Shown: in pieces, positions 14,789 to 23,791 of the stretch
Layout of the letters: each line of letters opens with the position of its first letter
Position numbering within the stretch: the first letter of the stretch is position 1
Virus record (IMG/VR): IMGVR_UViG_3300013131_000244
Location: 1-24,070 of that record
Source: a virus
Length of the DNA: 24,070 nt
Strand: one strand, 5' to 3'
The notes under the pieces: model-generated
What the model saw: only the letters and a program-made list of their open reading frames with translations
The model's database searches: none
Told to the model about the DNA's origin: nothing
Made by a program: the position numbers and the translations under genes

Positions 14789-17700
14789 ATGTTAGAAAGA
14801 TTTTCAAATAAAGATTATATACTATCAACAAAAGGATTTGTACGTGGTATAACTTGGAAGCAAGAAGACGTTGAACAATTACAACTTAGTACACAAACCG
14901 TACTAACACAAGAAAGACCTGTCGTCGAATTACATTTATATTCGCCGGGTGGAATGTATATCACTGGCGGCGTTACAACGGCATTTGATTTTGATAGAGA
15001 TAAAATTTCTGTTGACTATGCTGCGTTTTTTAATAACATTGACATTGAACGCGGTTACTATGAAGTAGTATCAAATATATATCGTAATTTATTAGGATCT
15101 GAAATTGATCCTTTAATACAAATAAAAGAAATATCCGCAGATCGCCGTGAAATAATCGTACGTTTAGTACCATTAGATCCGGCACGATTAGCTGTTAACG
15201 GCAATGCAATTCCTGCATACTTAACAGCTAATGATTCGGTATTTGACAAAGATATATTTTTAAATTTTGGTAAAGATAGATTAGTAAAAGTAATTAATCA
15301 ACGTAACTATTCAGAATCAAATACATTAGAAAATAATACTATTGCATTTAGATTATATCAGCCATTGCCTACTGATATTGTCATATCAGATACATTATGG
15401 ATTATAGAATCGTTATCAGACTCAATTACAGATAATGTTAATGTAACTACAGTAGCAGATGATCGTGTAGTAAATATATTACGCGGTCCTAACTTTGAAT
15501 ATGCTGACGATTTAGCTACAACAACCGAAACAGACTTTCAAAACTGGAATTCGTTGTTAGGGTCTAATTTATCAACATCACAACAGATTATTGATAAATA
15601 TTTTTCTGGATCGTTAGGTGGTGTACATTTAAATGTTGATTATACTGCATTTGAAAACTTTGTATTCTATTCTTCGGCATATGAAAGATTAGCTAATTTT
15701 AAGTATAAGTTAGAATTAATTGAATATTATGACGATCAATTAAATACGTTAAACAATGTAGCATTAGGCACTGATGATACGGCACTTCAAAATAACATTG
15801 CATTAACAACAGAACGCAAAGATAATGTTATCGGGGGGTTTGACGGATTTGAACGTTGGTTGTATTCTGAGCCTACTGCTAGTTTAACAACGCATGGTAT
15901 ATCAGGAAGTTTTATTGGAGCTGATGGTTATGCATTAACACCATGGCCTAAATATTTATCTGGAAGCAAGTATTATTTATACGATACTACAGATTCAATA
16001 TCTACATCATGGTATAATGGATTTTCTGCAACCGCGTCGTTATATGACGAACAAAATAACAATGCATTAGTAAAAACAATACCAGAACATATACGTAACG
16101 ATGCCAATAATAGTGAATATGAATTATTCATTAATATGATTGGCCATCATTTTGATATATTGTATACATATGTTAAAGCTTTATCCGATACATATCGTCC
16201 TGAAGAAAATCCTAAATTAGGACGTAGCCGTGAAACGTTATATCATATAGCGGAAAGTTTAGGATGGAAATTATCTAACGGCAATCAAGCTACTGCATTA
16301 TGGAAATATAAGTTAGGTACTAACTATGATGGTACATATCAGAGTACTGGTAGTTTATTTAGTAAGTCAAATGAAGATATTAGCACTGAAGTATGGCGTC
16401 GTATTGTAAACAATTTGCCTTACTTATTAAAAACAAAAGGTACTAGTCGTAGTATTAAAGCTTTGATGAATGCATATGGTATTCCTCAGACATTATTATC
16501 TATACGAGAATATGGCGGCCCGGCAGCTACAAATGACCAACCTTCATTAATTGAAGACCGATTTGCATATGCTGTTAGATTAACAGGAGAAAGCCAAATA
16601 TATGCACATATGCATCATGTTTCTTCTAGTATAGGAACCCCATGGGGTATTGAACGTGGGATTATTCCTATCATAACGCATGAAATACGCTTTAAACCTA
16701 GCGTTACTCAATCCATGTTGTTAATGTCATATGCTAAAGATGTAGCTGCTTCTATTTATGTCGATGATGAATATGTAGATCCGTTTTATGTTAGTAGTTT
16801 AAGTGCCAATGGCGAAAGTTTATGGCATGTTATATTAGAACATACAGCATCTTATTCCGGATCTGGAAATTATGGACGTGTACATTTTATAATGCCCGAT
16901 GGCGGTTCAACTTATGTTATAGATCCGTTACATGCAACAACTCCATGGACTCCTATATATGACGGCGATTGGTGGAATTTTAGATTAAACTATAATACAT
17001 CCGGCTATCATTTGAATTCAGGTTCAAATACAGATACTTCATATCAAATTAAAGTACAAAAGAAATCTGATTTTGTTAATGCTAAAGTTGTACATGCGGT
17101 ATCTGCTTCAACTGTTACGGCTACTAGCGGTAGCCATTATCAATTTTGGTGTAGTCCTACCGCATCTTATAATATATTAATTGGCGGGAACAGCGGTTCT
17201 ACAAATAATAACGATATTTACGGATTAGATGCATATGTATCTACATCTTTAGGATTAGGTAGTATACCTACCATGTATAAAGGTAATCTTCAAGAATATC
17301 GCGCTTGGTTAGAAACGGTTAATGATACTGCATTTAATGACCATACTATTAATCCTACCAGTTACGTTTCTAGTATTTCGCCTAGTAGTAGTTTCGATAC
17401 GTTAATACGTCATTTTACATTAGGCACTGAAACTAAAGCTTACGATTTAAGCACAGCAGCCATTTCAATTATTTCTAGTAGTCATCCATTCCGTGGCGTG
17501 TCCAATTTTGGCAGTGAAGCATTACCGTTTGAAATTACTGGCAGTGTTCGCGGATTTCAGACACCTGCCAATTTACAACGTGGCAATTTTAATGTTGTAG
17601 AAGAAACGTATTACATACCAGGTACGTCTTTAGGCGGTAATAATTACTATTCACAAAAAATACGTTTTGACGATAATGAGTTAGTATATAATTTATCTCC

Positions 17701-19285
17701 AATAGCTAACGGAGAACGTTCTCGTTACGATTTATTTCCAGTAGACTCTAATAAACTAGGAATGTTTTATAGTATGGCGGATCAGATTAATAAAGATATT
17801 TTTAATCATATAGGCCGTGTAGAGATAGATGATTTTATAGGTGACCCAGATGATGAGTTTGAATATGATTATCCGGATTTACGTACTTTTGCTAAATATT
17901 ATTGGAAAAAGTTTTCTGATAGAAATGATCTAAACGCTTATATACGTATTTTTAGTCAATTTGATTTTTCGTTATTTGAACAAATAAAACAATTAATACC
18001 AGAAAGAGCTGATTATGTATATGGATTATTAATCGAGCCACATGCATTAGAACGTGTTAAAGTACCTTTATATAAGGGTATGTCAAATGCACGTGAAAAC
18101 AATATAGATGTTTTACTACAAGGTTCAAGACCAACCAGTAGCGCTGATTATTTTCCGGAGTATAATGCAGTAATTGATAGGCCGTTAGTTGTTGAGTCTG
18201 ATAACATAAATGAAACTGTAGGTACAATTGAACGTCCATTGTCGTCGAGTGCAGATTTTATTACTGAACATTTAGCAAATATAGTGTACGGTATTGAATC
18301 AGATTATTGTACTATTTATACACCACCTGTAGACGAACGTCCTTCTAGTACAGCATCACTTTATTCAGTTAATAGTGTAAACCGTAATGATACATTAGCA
18401 TGGAGCGCGTCACAAGGAACATTATATAGTTGTGTAGTAACATCTGGCAGCGGCGAAGCAACTAATACAATTACGCCAAGTGAAACAACAGATGATTTAT
18501 TACTACGATATTATTTGAATACACAACATGATGTAGAATATGACTTTAAAGTACAATTCACATCCCGAGATGCAAATTCATCGGGTACAGGCTCTTGTAC
18601 AGTACAATTACTAACAATCGATGAAGATAATGTACGCGTAGTATTAGATGATGAAACACGTATTTTAAACTATAGTGGAACGTCATATCAAACATCAGAA
18701 TTTATTTTCCGTAATGTATTAGTTAATGCATATAACGACTTGTATGTAGCAATTAAATTTAATAATTTAAATACCGGGGGTGCTGACTTCATACCCGGAA
18801 TTGACAATGTAGTAACTACACGTACTGTAAGTGAGGTTTGTCATACTGGAATATTTCCTTTTATTGATGATTGTCGAACAAGTTATATCTATAAAAAAGA
18901 TATTTTGTATTATTCCGGAAGTGATACATCAAAAAGCCGCGAACAAAGAAATGCCGATCATTACTTAAGTCAATCATTAGGATTGTATTATAGTTCTAGT
19001 ATAGAAGAAGCTTGTTATCATGATGATTTTAATACACAAATAGAAAATTTATATCATGACGGATGCCGTATAACTGCGCCTGATATAAATGTATCAGTTC
19101 CGTTAGGTGGTATAGGATATGGTCCGGTAGTGACAGTATGGATTACAAATCCAAATCAATTGATATATTCTTTAACTCCAGGCTCAATTACAGTTGGTGG
19201 TAATACAGGTACGGCTGGTCCGGCTGGTGGAAATACAGGGCCTGGACCAGGTAATTTACAGCCAGGTAACTTAATTATTAGATAA
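14789..19285 (+). CDS. giant tail/baseplate protein with gpI-like and LamG-like regions
   Basis: This 1498-aa protein is the largest in the window. Residues 1-350 are a structural N-terminus that includes GYYEVVSNIYRNLLGSE (89-105). FDGFERWLYSEPTASL (351-366), YELFINMIGHHFDILYTYVK (444-463) and NNLPYLLKTKGTSRSIKALM (541-560), leading into NAYGIPQTLL, match a module I recall from large tail proteins of marine myoviruses. The last part resembles phage tail protein I (P2 gpI). At about 625-880 a concanavalin/LamG-like fold is indicated by EIRFKPS, DGDWWNFRL and GNLQEYRAWLETVND, then FNDH and NPTSY. The last 60 residues are Gly/Pro/Asn-rich and collagen-like. Several cysteines (CHTG, DDCRT, ACYHDD, DGCRI) lie just before that tail. 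It probably links the baseplate to fibres. Confidence 0.8.
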   Translation: MLERFSNKDYILSTKGFVRGITWKQEDVEQLQLSTQTVLTQERPVVELHLYSPGGMYITGGVTTAFDFDRDKISVDYAAFFNNIDIERGYYEVVSNIYRNLLGSEIDPLIQIKEISADRREIIVRLVPLDPARLAVNGNAIPAYLTANDSVFDKDIFLNFGKDRLVKVINQRNYSESNTLENNTIAFRLYQPLPTDIVISDTLWIIESLSDSITDNVNVTTVADDRVVNILRGPNFEYADDLATTTETDFQNWNSLLGSNLSTSQQIIDKYFSGSLGGVHLNVDYTAFENFVFYSSAYERLANFKYKLELIEYYDDQLNTLNNVALGTDDTALQNNIALTTERKDNVIGGFDGFERWLYSEPTASLTTHGISGSFIGADGYALTPWPKYLSGSKYYLYDTTDSISTSWYNGFSATASLYDEQNNNALVKTIPEHIRNDANNSEYELFINMIGHHFDILYTYVKALSDTYRPEENPKLGRSRETLYHIAESLGWKLSNGNQATALWKYKLGTNYDGTYQSTGSLFSKSNEDISTEVWRRIVNNLPYLLKTKGTSRSIKALMNAYGIPQTLLSIREYGGPAATNDQPSLIEDRFAYAVRLTGESQIYAHMHHVSSSIGTPWGIERGIIPIITHEIRFKPSVTQSMLLMSYAKDVAASIYVDDEYVDPFYVSSLSANGESLWHVILEHTASYSGSGNYGRVHFIMPDGGSTYVIDPLHATTPWTPIYDGDWWNFRLNYNTSGYHLNSGSNTDTSYQIKVQKKSDFVNAKVVHAVSASTVTATSGSHYQFWCSPTASYNILIGGNSGSTNNNDIYGLDAYVSTSLGLGSIPTMYKGNLQEYRAWLETVNDTAFNDHTINPTSYVSSISPSSSFDTLIRHFTLGTETKAYDLSTAAISIISSSHPFRGVSNFGSEALPFEITGSVRGFQTPANLQRGNFNVVEETYYIPGTSLGGNNYYSQKIRFDDNELVYNLSPIANGERSRYDLFPVDSNKLGMFYSMADQINKDIFNHIGRVEIDDFIGDPDDEFEYDYPDLRTFAKYYWKKFSDRNDLNAYIRIFSQFDFSLFEQIKQLIPERADYVYGLLIEPHALERVKVPLYKGMSNARENNIDVLLQGSRPTSSADYFPEYNAVIDRPLVVESDNINETVGTIERPLSSSADFITEHLANIVYGIESDYCTIYTPPVDERPSSTASLYSVNSVNRNDTLAWSASQGTLYSCVVTSGSGEATNTITPSETTDDLLLRYYLNTQHDVEYDFKVQFTSRDANSSGTGSCTVQLLTIDEDNVRVVLDDETRILNYSGTSYQTSEFIFRNVLVNAYNDLYVAIKFNNLNTGGADFIPGIDNVVTTRTVSEVCHTGIFPFIDDCRTSYIYKKDILYYSGSDTSKSREQRNADHYLSQSLGLYYSSSIEEACYHDDFNTQIENLYHDGCRITAPDINVSVPLGGIGYGPVVTVWITNPNQLIYSLTPGSITVGGNTGTAGPAGGNTGPGPGNLQPGNLIIR

Positions 19286-19295
19286 TTTTAATGAT

Positions 19296-19325
19296 ATACA
19301 TATTTATTAAAAAATAAGGAATTTT
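19296..19325 (+). promoter_or_regulatory. putative late promoter, copy 3
   Basis: ATATTTAT at 19300-19307, in the context ACATATTTATTAAAA, lies 18 bases before the ATG at 19326. It is in the 40-base gap after the giant tail gene. A clear ribosome site (AAGGA) follows it, eight bases or so from the start codon. Confidence 0.5.
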
Positions 19326-20003
19326 ATGGGATATTTAGATAATAGTTCGATTACGGTAGATGCGATTCTTACTAAAAAAGGAAGAGAATTGTTAGCCCGC
19401 GGACAAAACGAATTTGTAATTACACAATTTGCATTAGCAGATGATGAGATTGATTACGGATTATATAATACAGAACATCCGTTAGGTACTGCTTATTACG
19501 GCGCTGCTATTGAAAATATGCCAATTGTAGAAGCATTACCAGATGAAACATTGATGATGAAATATAAGTTAGTGACGTTACCGCGCGGTACTGTTAGAAT
19601 TCCAGTAATATCTGTTGCTACTACATCTGTAACATTAGAACCCGGCCAGGACTTTACCATAGCACCTCAAACTATTAATTTTAGTGGTGGTAATTCTCAA
19701 TACGGATATACAGCAATTTTAGCTAGTTCTGAAGCAGGTACAATTGTAGCAACACAAACCGCACAAATACAAATGGGGCCTACCATTCCTCAATTTATTG
19801 GTGATAATGAGGCAGCACAAAGTGTTACAGTTGTAGGTCGTACATTTACATTTACTGCTGCTAATTTGTTATTACCTACATCGACTACAATACTAATCAT
19901 TGGAAATGAGACAGGCGGTCGTGTTACGATCACTATTAATATCAATCCAATAGCATTAAATAATATGCCTCAACCAGCACCAACAGCATTAGGCGGTGGG
20001 TAA
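19326..20003 (+). CDS. conserved virion structural protein
   Basis: This 225-aa protein opens with MGYLDNSSITVDAILTKKGR (1-20), followed by ELLARGQNEF and FALADDEIDYGLYNTEHP. I recall this opening as almost invariant in an unnamed virion protein of many marine T4-like phages. AYYGAAIENMPIVEA (58-72) continues the match. The second half is beta-rich with Thr/Val/Gly-rich strands, like an Ig-type or fibre-decoration domain, and ends in a Pro/Gly-rich tail. It probably belongs to the tail tip or fibre-attachment apparatus, as its position among tail genes suggests; the exact role is unknown. It starts its own unit behind promoter copy 3 with a good AAGGA ribosome site. Confidence 0.83.
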   Translation: MGYLDNSSITVDAILTKKGRELLARGQNEFVITQFALADDEIDYGLYNTEHPLGTAYYGAAIENMPIVEALPDETLMMKYKLVTLPRGTVRIPVISVATTSVTLEPGQDFTIAPQTINFSGGNSQYGYTAILASSEAGTIVATQTAQIQMGPTIPQFIGDNEAAQSVTVVGRTFTFTAANLLLPTSTTILIIGNETGGRVTITININPIALNNMPQPAPTALGGG

Positions 20004-20011
20004 TTAATTGA

Positions 20012-20041
20012 TTGACAATTTTAAAGTAACTACAATATAAA
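20012..20041 (+). promoter_or_regulatory. possible sigma70-type promoter
   Basis: TTGACA at 20012-20017 and TATAAA at 20036-20041 are separated by 18 bases, in the 50-base gap before the gene at 20054. The boxes match the bacterial consensus well, but the gap is AT-rich and a host-type promoter in front of a late structural gene is unexpected. It may be chance. Confidence 0.28.
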
Positions 20042-20053
20042 ACATAGAATAAT

Positions 20054-21412
20054 ATGGCATTAACATCACAATATCCGCAAGGATTTATAGATTGGGCAAC
20101 AACGACTCAAGGAGTTAATTTTAATAACCAAACAATTAACGGAAATGCAATTCCTGCATTCGATGCTGCACTACAAAATTTATTAGCTATCTGGGTAAGT
20201 TTAGGACGTCCCGGAGGAGTAACTGGTTTTGGTGGAGGTACTAATACCGCTGGTACTGTAGCGCAGCCATTTGGAACTTCGGCAATGCGTCCACAAATGC
20301 GCCCGCCACGTGGAGGTAGAATTTGGACAATGTTTAATCCAGACGATGATATTCTACCTAACAATGTTGATACTGTTACTAAAGGATTGTTTTCTTGTAA
20401 TTCGGGAAGTATGCAGTATTTTTATACTTCTTCTACAGAAACAGCTATTCAAAATACATATTACAGAGAAATTTATACTGCGGATTGCAATTGCGGCGGT
20501 CCTGGTACAGAACCTCAATTTTCTATTGCATATGGACACTTTGCTGGATCTGGATCTGTTGATTTAACGGGCAATTTAAATAATGATACTCCATCACGTG
20601 CTATTTATGCTCAGTATGCACAATTGTTATTAGAACCTAACGATACTAAATTTTCGATTAACGGCCGAGATACGGATAGTATATACGTACTAAATTTTAA
20701 TCGTGCACGTTGGAGAGAGCGTATAGATCCAGGAAATATTGAAATTAATTTAGCATTTTTATCTGGATCACAGTTTCCTCTTAATAATGCACATACAGGT
20801 TCGAATGTAACGTTGGATGGTACTGGTAGAGTATTACGGTTGATTGATAATTCATCTACTACTGCAGCAACAGTGGGCGAGTCGGGAAAACGTTATAGTA
20901 TTGTTTCTGGAACTATTGATGGCGGTACTAGTATTTATAATTCTGCAGCTCCTCATTATTACGGATTATTTTATCCAGACCATGGCGTTGTTGTATTGGA
21001 TGGTACTAAATTGGATCAATCGGCATCATTTGGTACAGTATCTGGGTCGCAAGTGCAAGGTGATAATGCAATAAAATTATTTACATCTATATCAGGATCT
21101 GCTCCTTTAGATGATGGTGCTACTGCATATACATATGGTATACAGGCTCGTTCTGCAGAAGAAATTAAATCAACTTATTACTTCGTTCGTGTAAAAAATG
21201 CAGAATATAATTATTCTAATAACCCTTCATTTACTTCCGGGTCATACGGTGATATGAGATATTCAACATTTGTTAACGATCCACAAGTATATATTACAAC
21301 CGTAGGTTTATATAATAATAGTAGAGAATTATTAGCTGTAGCTAAGCTTAGTAAGCCAATATTAAAATCGTTTACTAGAGAAGCTTTAATTAAAGTTAAA
21401 TTAGATTTCTAA
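20054..21412 (+). CDS. tail structural protein, shares C-terminal module with next gene
   Basis: This 452-aa protein begins MALTSQYPQGFIDW. Its first 110 residues contain a Gly/Pro/Arg-rich region (GRPGGVTGFGGGTN and MRPQMRPPRGG), and the rest is beta-rich with Ser/Gly/Asn-rich loops. Residues about 410-452, with VYITTVGLYNNSRELLAVAK, LSKPILKSF and KVKLDF, form a terminal module also found at the end of the 615-aa protein downstream. I recall this module at the C-terminus of many marine myovirus tail proteins. It may be an attachment or trimerisation element. No clear ribosome site precedes the ATG. Probably a tail fibre or fibre-connector component. Confidence 0.82.
   Translation: MALTSQYPQGFIDWATTTQGVNFNNQTINGNAIPAFDAALQNLLAIWVSLGRPGGVTGFGGGTNTAGTVAQPFGTSAMRPQMRPPRGGRIWTMFNPDDDILPNNVDTVTKGLFSCNSGSMQYFYTSSTETAIQNTYYREIYTADCNCGGPGTEPQFSIAYGHFAGSGSVDLTGNLNNDTPSRAIYAQYAQLLLEPNDTKFSINGRDTDSIYVLNFNRARWRERIDPGNIEINLAFLSGSQFPLNNAHTGSNVTLDGTGRVLRLIDNSSTTAATVGESGKRYSIVSGTIDGGTSIYNSAAPHYYGLFYPDHGVVVLDGTKLDQSASFGTVSGSQVQGDNAIKLFTSISGSAPLDDGATAYTYGIQARSAEEIKSTYYFVRVKNAEYNYSNNPSFTSGSYGDMRYSTFVNDPQVYITTVGLYNNSRELLAVAKLSKPILKSFTREALIKVKLDF
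21289..21316 (+). repeat. 28-base repeat, copy A (C-terminal tail module)
   Basis: A 28-base stretch ending ACCGTAGGTTTATATAAT recurs at 23149-23176 with one difference (T to C). Both copies are in frame and encode the Tyr-Ile-Thr-Thr-Val-Gly-Leu-Tyr-Asn core of the shared C-terminal module. The copies are exactly 1860 bases apart. Confidence 0.75.
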
Positions 21413-21424
21413 TAAAACGATGAT

Positions 21425-23272
21425 ATGTCAGCTACGCCATCTGTATTTAGACCAGTTCGGGCAAATGATGTCCATGTACGACCGTTCCATGTTTACAAAC
21501 ATTACTATGTAAGTAACGTTACAGCGTCGAATTGCAATCCAGCAAATACAGGCTCGTCGTACTATGCACGTACTGCATTACATAATACTAATTTAATCAA
21601 TACAAGTGATCCGACTTCAACGTTTTTATTAAATACTGACGGGTCTGATCAAAATATTGAGTGGCGTAGTTTAGATCATAGATTTTATCGATATCCATAT
21701 GACTGGGCTCGTTCTAGCGAATTGACGAATCCTAGAACAAACTATAAATTTTTATTTTACTCAGCATCGACGTTGGCTATACCATATTTAGATGCCGGCG
21801 AACGTATAAAACCAAATTCTGTCTTTCTTGAAGCAACTGTCTCTGGACAGTATATTAATTTGATCGACGATGGTTATGGTAGTTTACGTGACCCGTTAAT
21901 ATTAACAGCTTCGTTTGCATCTTCTAGCTATTGTCAAATGTATTATACGTTTAATAATGCATTTCGTAGATTTAATTCAAATTTTGGATTGATATCGGAT
22001 GGTAAATTAGAATATACGTTACAACGTAAAACTATTAACAGTACTGTTAAAAATGTTGATATACAACAAGGGGTTACATTAATTAACGGAGTTTCAGATA
22101 TACATAATTCTGGATTATCTGGATACTTTGACGGACAAAGTTATATACGATTATCGAACGATAAAATATATAATCGTTTTAATCACTGTGATAGATGGAC
22201 TATTTCATTTTGGTTGTATCCTGACTCTGCTTCATTATCAGCTGCAACTAGTAGTGCAGGAACAATTATATCAAAAGGATCTGTTGTACGAGAATTGCAG
22301 CCTATACCGAATACTACAAATACTGGCACGGTATTAGGATATGCAGATACTGTATACGATAGGCCGAATCCGTTTACTGGCGATTGGACTAATTATAAAA
22401 CTCCGATGGAAATATCTGTAGGTACTGCTCTTGACGTCTTTTATGTAGAATCTGGATATGTATCAGCAAGTTATGTCGACGCGCTGGCAAGTGCGCCCGC
22501 TGTAATGTTTAGATCGAGCGACGGTATAAGCAGTACTGAAGTACGTGCTCCAATATCTGGTTCTGAATGGCAACATTATGCTATTGTTTATGACGGAGAT
22601 CTCGTTTCAATATACCGTAACGGTATTAGCTCTGGAGTTGCTGCTCCATTACCAAAATATGCATCGGTTAATGCGGCTGATATAATGATAGGAGCTACAG
22701 ATACTAATTTTAAACATGGATATAAAGGTAACATCGCTGAAATACGTTTTTATGATTATACAGTATCAAACATAGGTATTCAATCATTAGCAAATCGAAA
22801 TTTTTTATCAGGCTCTTTATATCAAACTAATGTAGCTGGTAACGTATTTTATCGTAATGAACAAGTTGTTGTCACATCGCCAATGCCTAAATATAATTCC
22901 GGATCGGGTTTATTTAATCAACAATGGAATCTATCATATCGCGGACAACGTACTATTTATGAAAATGAAGTAATGGTACGTATACCTGCAGATACTATGA
23001 ATGTAAGTGTAAATCCATCAGCAACTTTCCGCCGCGGTAGCGGTATTGATAATAATTGTAATACAGCTGGACCTAATAATGGAGCCGAACGTTATAATGA
23101 ACCTGGGGAATTTAGATTAACTGGATTTTTATCGGGTAGTATGTTACCATATATTACAACCGTAGGCTTATATAATCCAGAAGGGCAATTGTTAGTCATT
23201 GGTAAATTAGCTCAAGCAGTACAAAAACGTGATGACGTTCCGACAAACATTATTATTCGTTGGGATTACTAA
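21425..23272 (+). CDS. tail protein with LamG/concanavalin-like jelly roll
   Basis: This 615-aa protein has a central LamG-like lectin fold at about 228-475. The signs are GLSGYFDGQSYIRLSND (230-246), RWTISFWLYPDS (257-268), EWQHYAIVYDGDLVSIYRNG, and YKGNIAEIRFYDYTVSN. These domains often bind sugars, so host surface recognition is plausible, but binding is not shown here. The N-terminal 220 residues are an unrecognised beta-rich structural part. The C-terminus (about 510-615, with YENEVMVRIPADTMNVSVNP, then PYITTVGLYNPEGQLLVIGK and IIIRWDY) is a module I recall from marine phage tail proteins; its end is shared with the preceding gene. Most likely a tail fibre or adhesin component. The ATG lies 12 bases after the previous stop with no evident ribosome site. 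Confidence 0.83.
   Translation: MSATPSVFRPVRANDVHVRPFHVYKHYYVSNVTASNCNPANTGSSYYARTALHNTNLINTSDPTSTFLLNTDGSDQNIEWRSLDHRFYRYPYDWARSSELTNPRTNYKFLFYSASTLAIPYLDAGERIKPNSVFLEATVSGQYINLIDDGYGSLRDPLILTASFASSSYCQMYYTFNNAFRRFNSNFGLISDGKLEYTLQRKTINSTVKNVDIQQGVTLINGVSDIHNSGLSGYFDGQSYIRLSNDKIYNRFNHCDRWTISFWLYPDSASLSAATSSAGTIISKGSVVRELQPIPNTTNTGTVLGYADTVYDRPNPFTGDWTNYKTPMEISVGTALDVFYVESGYVSASYVDALASAPAVMFRSSDGISSTEVRAPISGSEWQHYAIVYDGDLVSIYRNGISSGVAAPLPKYASVNAADIMIGATDTNFKHGYKGNIAEIRFYDYTVSNIGIQSLANRNFLSGSLYQTNVAGNVFYRNEQVVVTSPMPKYNSGSGLFNQQWNLSYRGQRTIYENEVMVRIPADTMNVSVNPSATFRRGSGIDNNCNTAGPNNGAERYNEPGEFRLTGFLSGSMLPYITTVGLYNPEGQLLVIGKLAQAVQKRDDVPTNIIIRWDY
23149..23176 (+). repeat. 28-base repeat, copy B (C-terminal tail module)
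   Basis: This is the partner of the copy at 21289-21316, with one mismatch. It lies in frame in the C-terminal module of the LamG tail protein. Conservation at the DNA level, beyond the protein level, suggests recent duplication or gene conversion between the neighbours. Confidence 0.75.
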
Positions 23273-23273
23273 T

Positions 23274-23301
23274 CAACATATTTATATAAAAGGAAAAAGT
23301 T
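23274..23301 (+). promoter_or_regulatory. putative late promoter, copy 4
   Basis: ATATTTAT at 23278-23285, in the context CAACATATTTATATAAAA, lies 16 bases before the ATG at 23302. It is nearly identical in core and flanks to copy 2 at 8060. An AAGGA ribosome site follows. It would place the resolvase gene under late control. Confidence 0.5.
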
Positions 23302-23709
23302 ATGGCATGGCATTCAAAGTCAAATATTCGGGCAAACGCGATTAAATACGGTTACCGATCAGGGTTTGAACATAAAATATCAGAACAGTTAGAACAATTA
23401 GAAATCGATCCTAAATACGAACAAACGGTTGTTAAGTATACTATACCAGAACGTCAATCAAAGTATACAGTAGATTTTACATTACCAAATGGTATATTAA
23501 TTGAGACGAAAGGTCGATGGATGACAGAAGACCGTAAAAAACATTTACTAGTTAAAGAACAACATCCGGAACTAGACATACGTATTATCTTTCAGAGTGC
23601 AAAAACTAAAATACGTAAAGGTTCAAAAACATCATATGCAGACTTTTGTGATAAGCATGGAATCTTATGGGCAGAAAAAAAGATTCCAGAAAGTTGGCTA
23701 ATCTCTTGA
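23302..23709 (+). CDS. endonuclease I, T7-type Holliday junction resolvase
   Basis: This 135-aa protein belongs to the phage T7 endonuclease I family (restriction-endonuclease fold), which cuts four-way junctions and branched DNA. The catalytic set is complete: E23 (in RSGFEHKIS), D58 (in YTVDFTLP) and the E68-T69-K70 triplet (in LIETKG). The spacings of 35, 10 and 2 residues equal those of T7 (E20, D55, E65, K67). The N-terminal SNIRANAIKYGYRSGFEHK region is also typical. T4 itself uses the unrelated endonuclease VII (gp49), so this is a replacement within a T4-like gene order. The gene has its own putative late promoter and an AAGGA ribosome site, and a hairpin overlaps its stop. Late expression would suit debranching of DNA before packaging. 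Confidence 0.95.
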   Translation: MAWHSKSNIRANAIKYGYRSGFEHKISEQLEQLEIDPKYEQTVVKYTIPERQSKYTVDFTLPNGILIETKGRWMTEDRKKHLLVKEQHPELDIRIIFQSAKTKIRKGSKTSYADFCDKHGILWAEKKIPESWLIS

Positions 23710-23727
23710 TCTTATGAGATTTTGTTT
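23700..23727 (+). terminator. weak candidate rho-independent terminator
   Basis: The inverted repeat AATCTC (23700-23705) and GAGATT (23716-23721) with a 10-base loop is followed by a T-rich run (TTGTTT). It overlaps the stop codon of the endonuclease I gene. The stem is short and AT-rich, so termination may be partial. Confidence 0.35.
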
Positions 23728-23771
23728 ATAAATTCATGTATATAAATTTTTATGAAAGTTATTGAATAAAA

Positions 23772-23790
23772 CATTGTTAGTATGACAATG
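23772..23790. repeat. short perfect inverted repeat in the AT-rich intergenic region
   Basis: CATTGT (23772-23777) and ACAATG (23785-23790) form a 6-bp stem with a 7-base loop. No T-run follows, so a terminator is unlikely. It could be an operator or RNA leader element in the 113-base gap before the primase gene. Confidence 0.4.
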
Positions 23791-23791
23791 C

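Noticed and set aside
20271-20567. A 98-codon + strand frame, with similar ones at 20844-21074 and 22128-22337.
   Set aside because: These are out-of-frame shadows of the two tail genes; their Leu/Ile-rich products reflect AT-rich codons read out of register.
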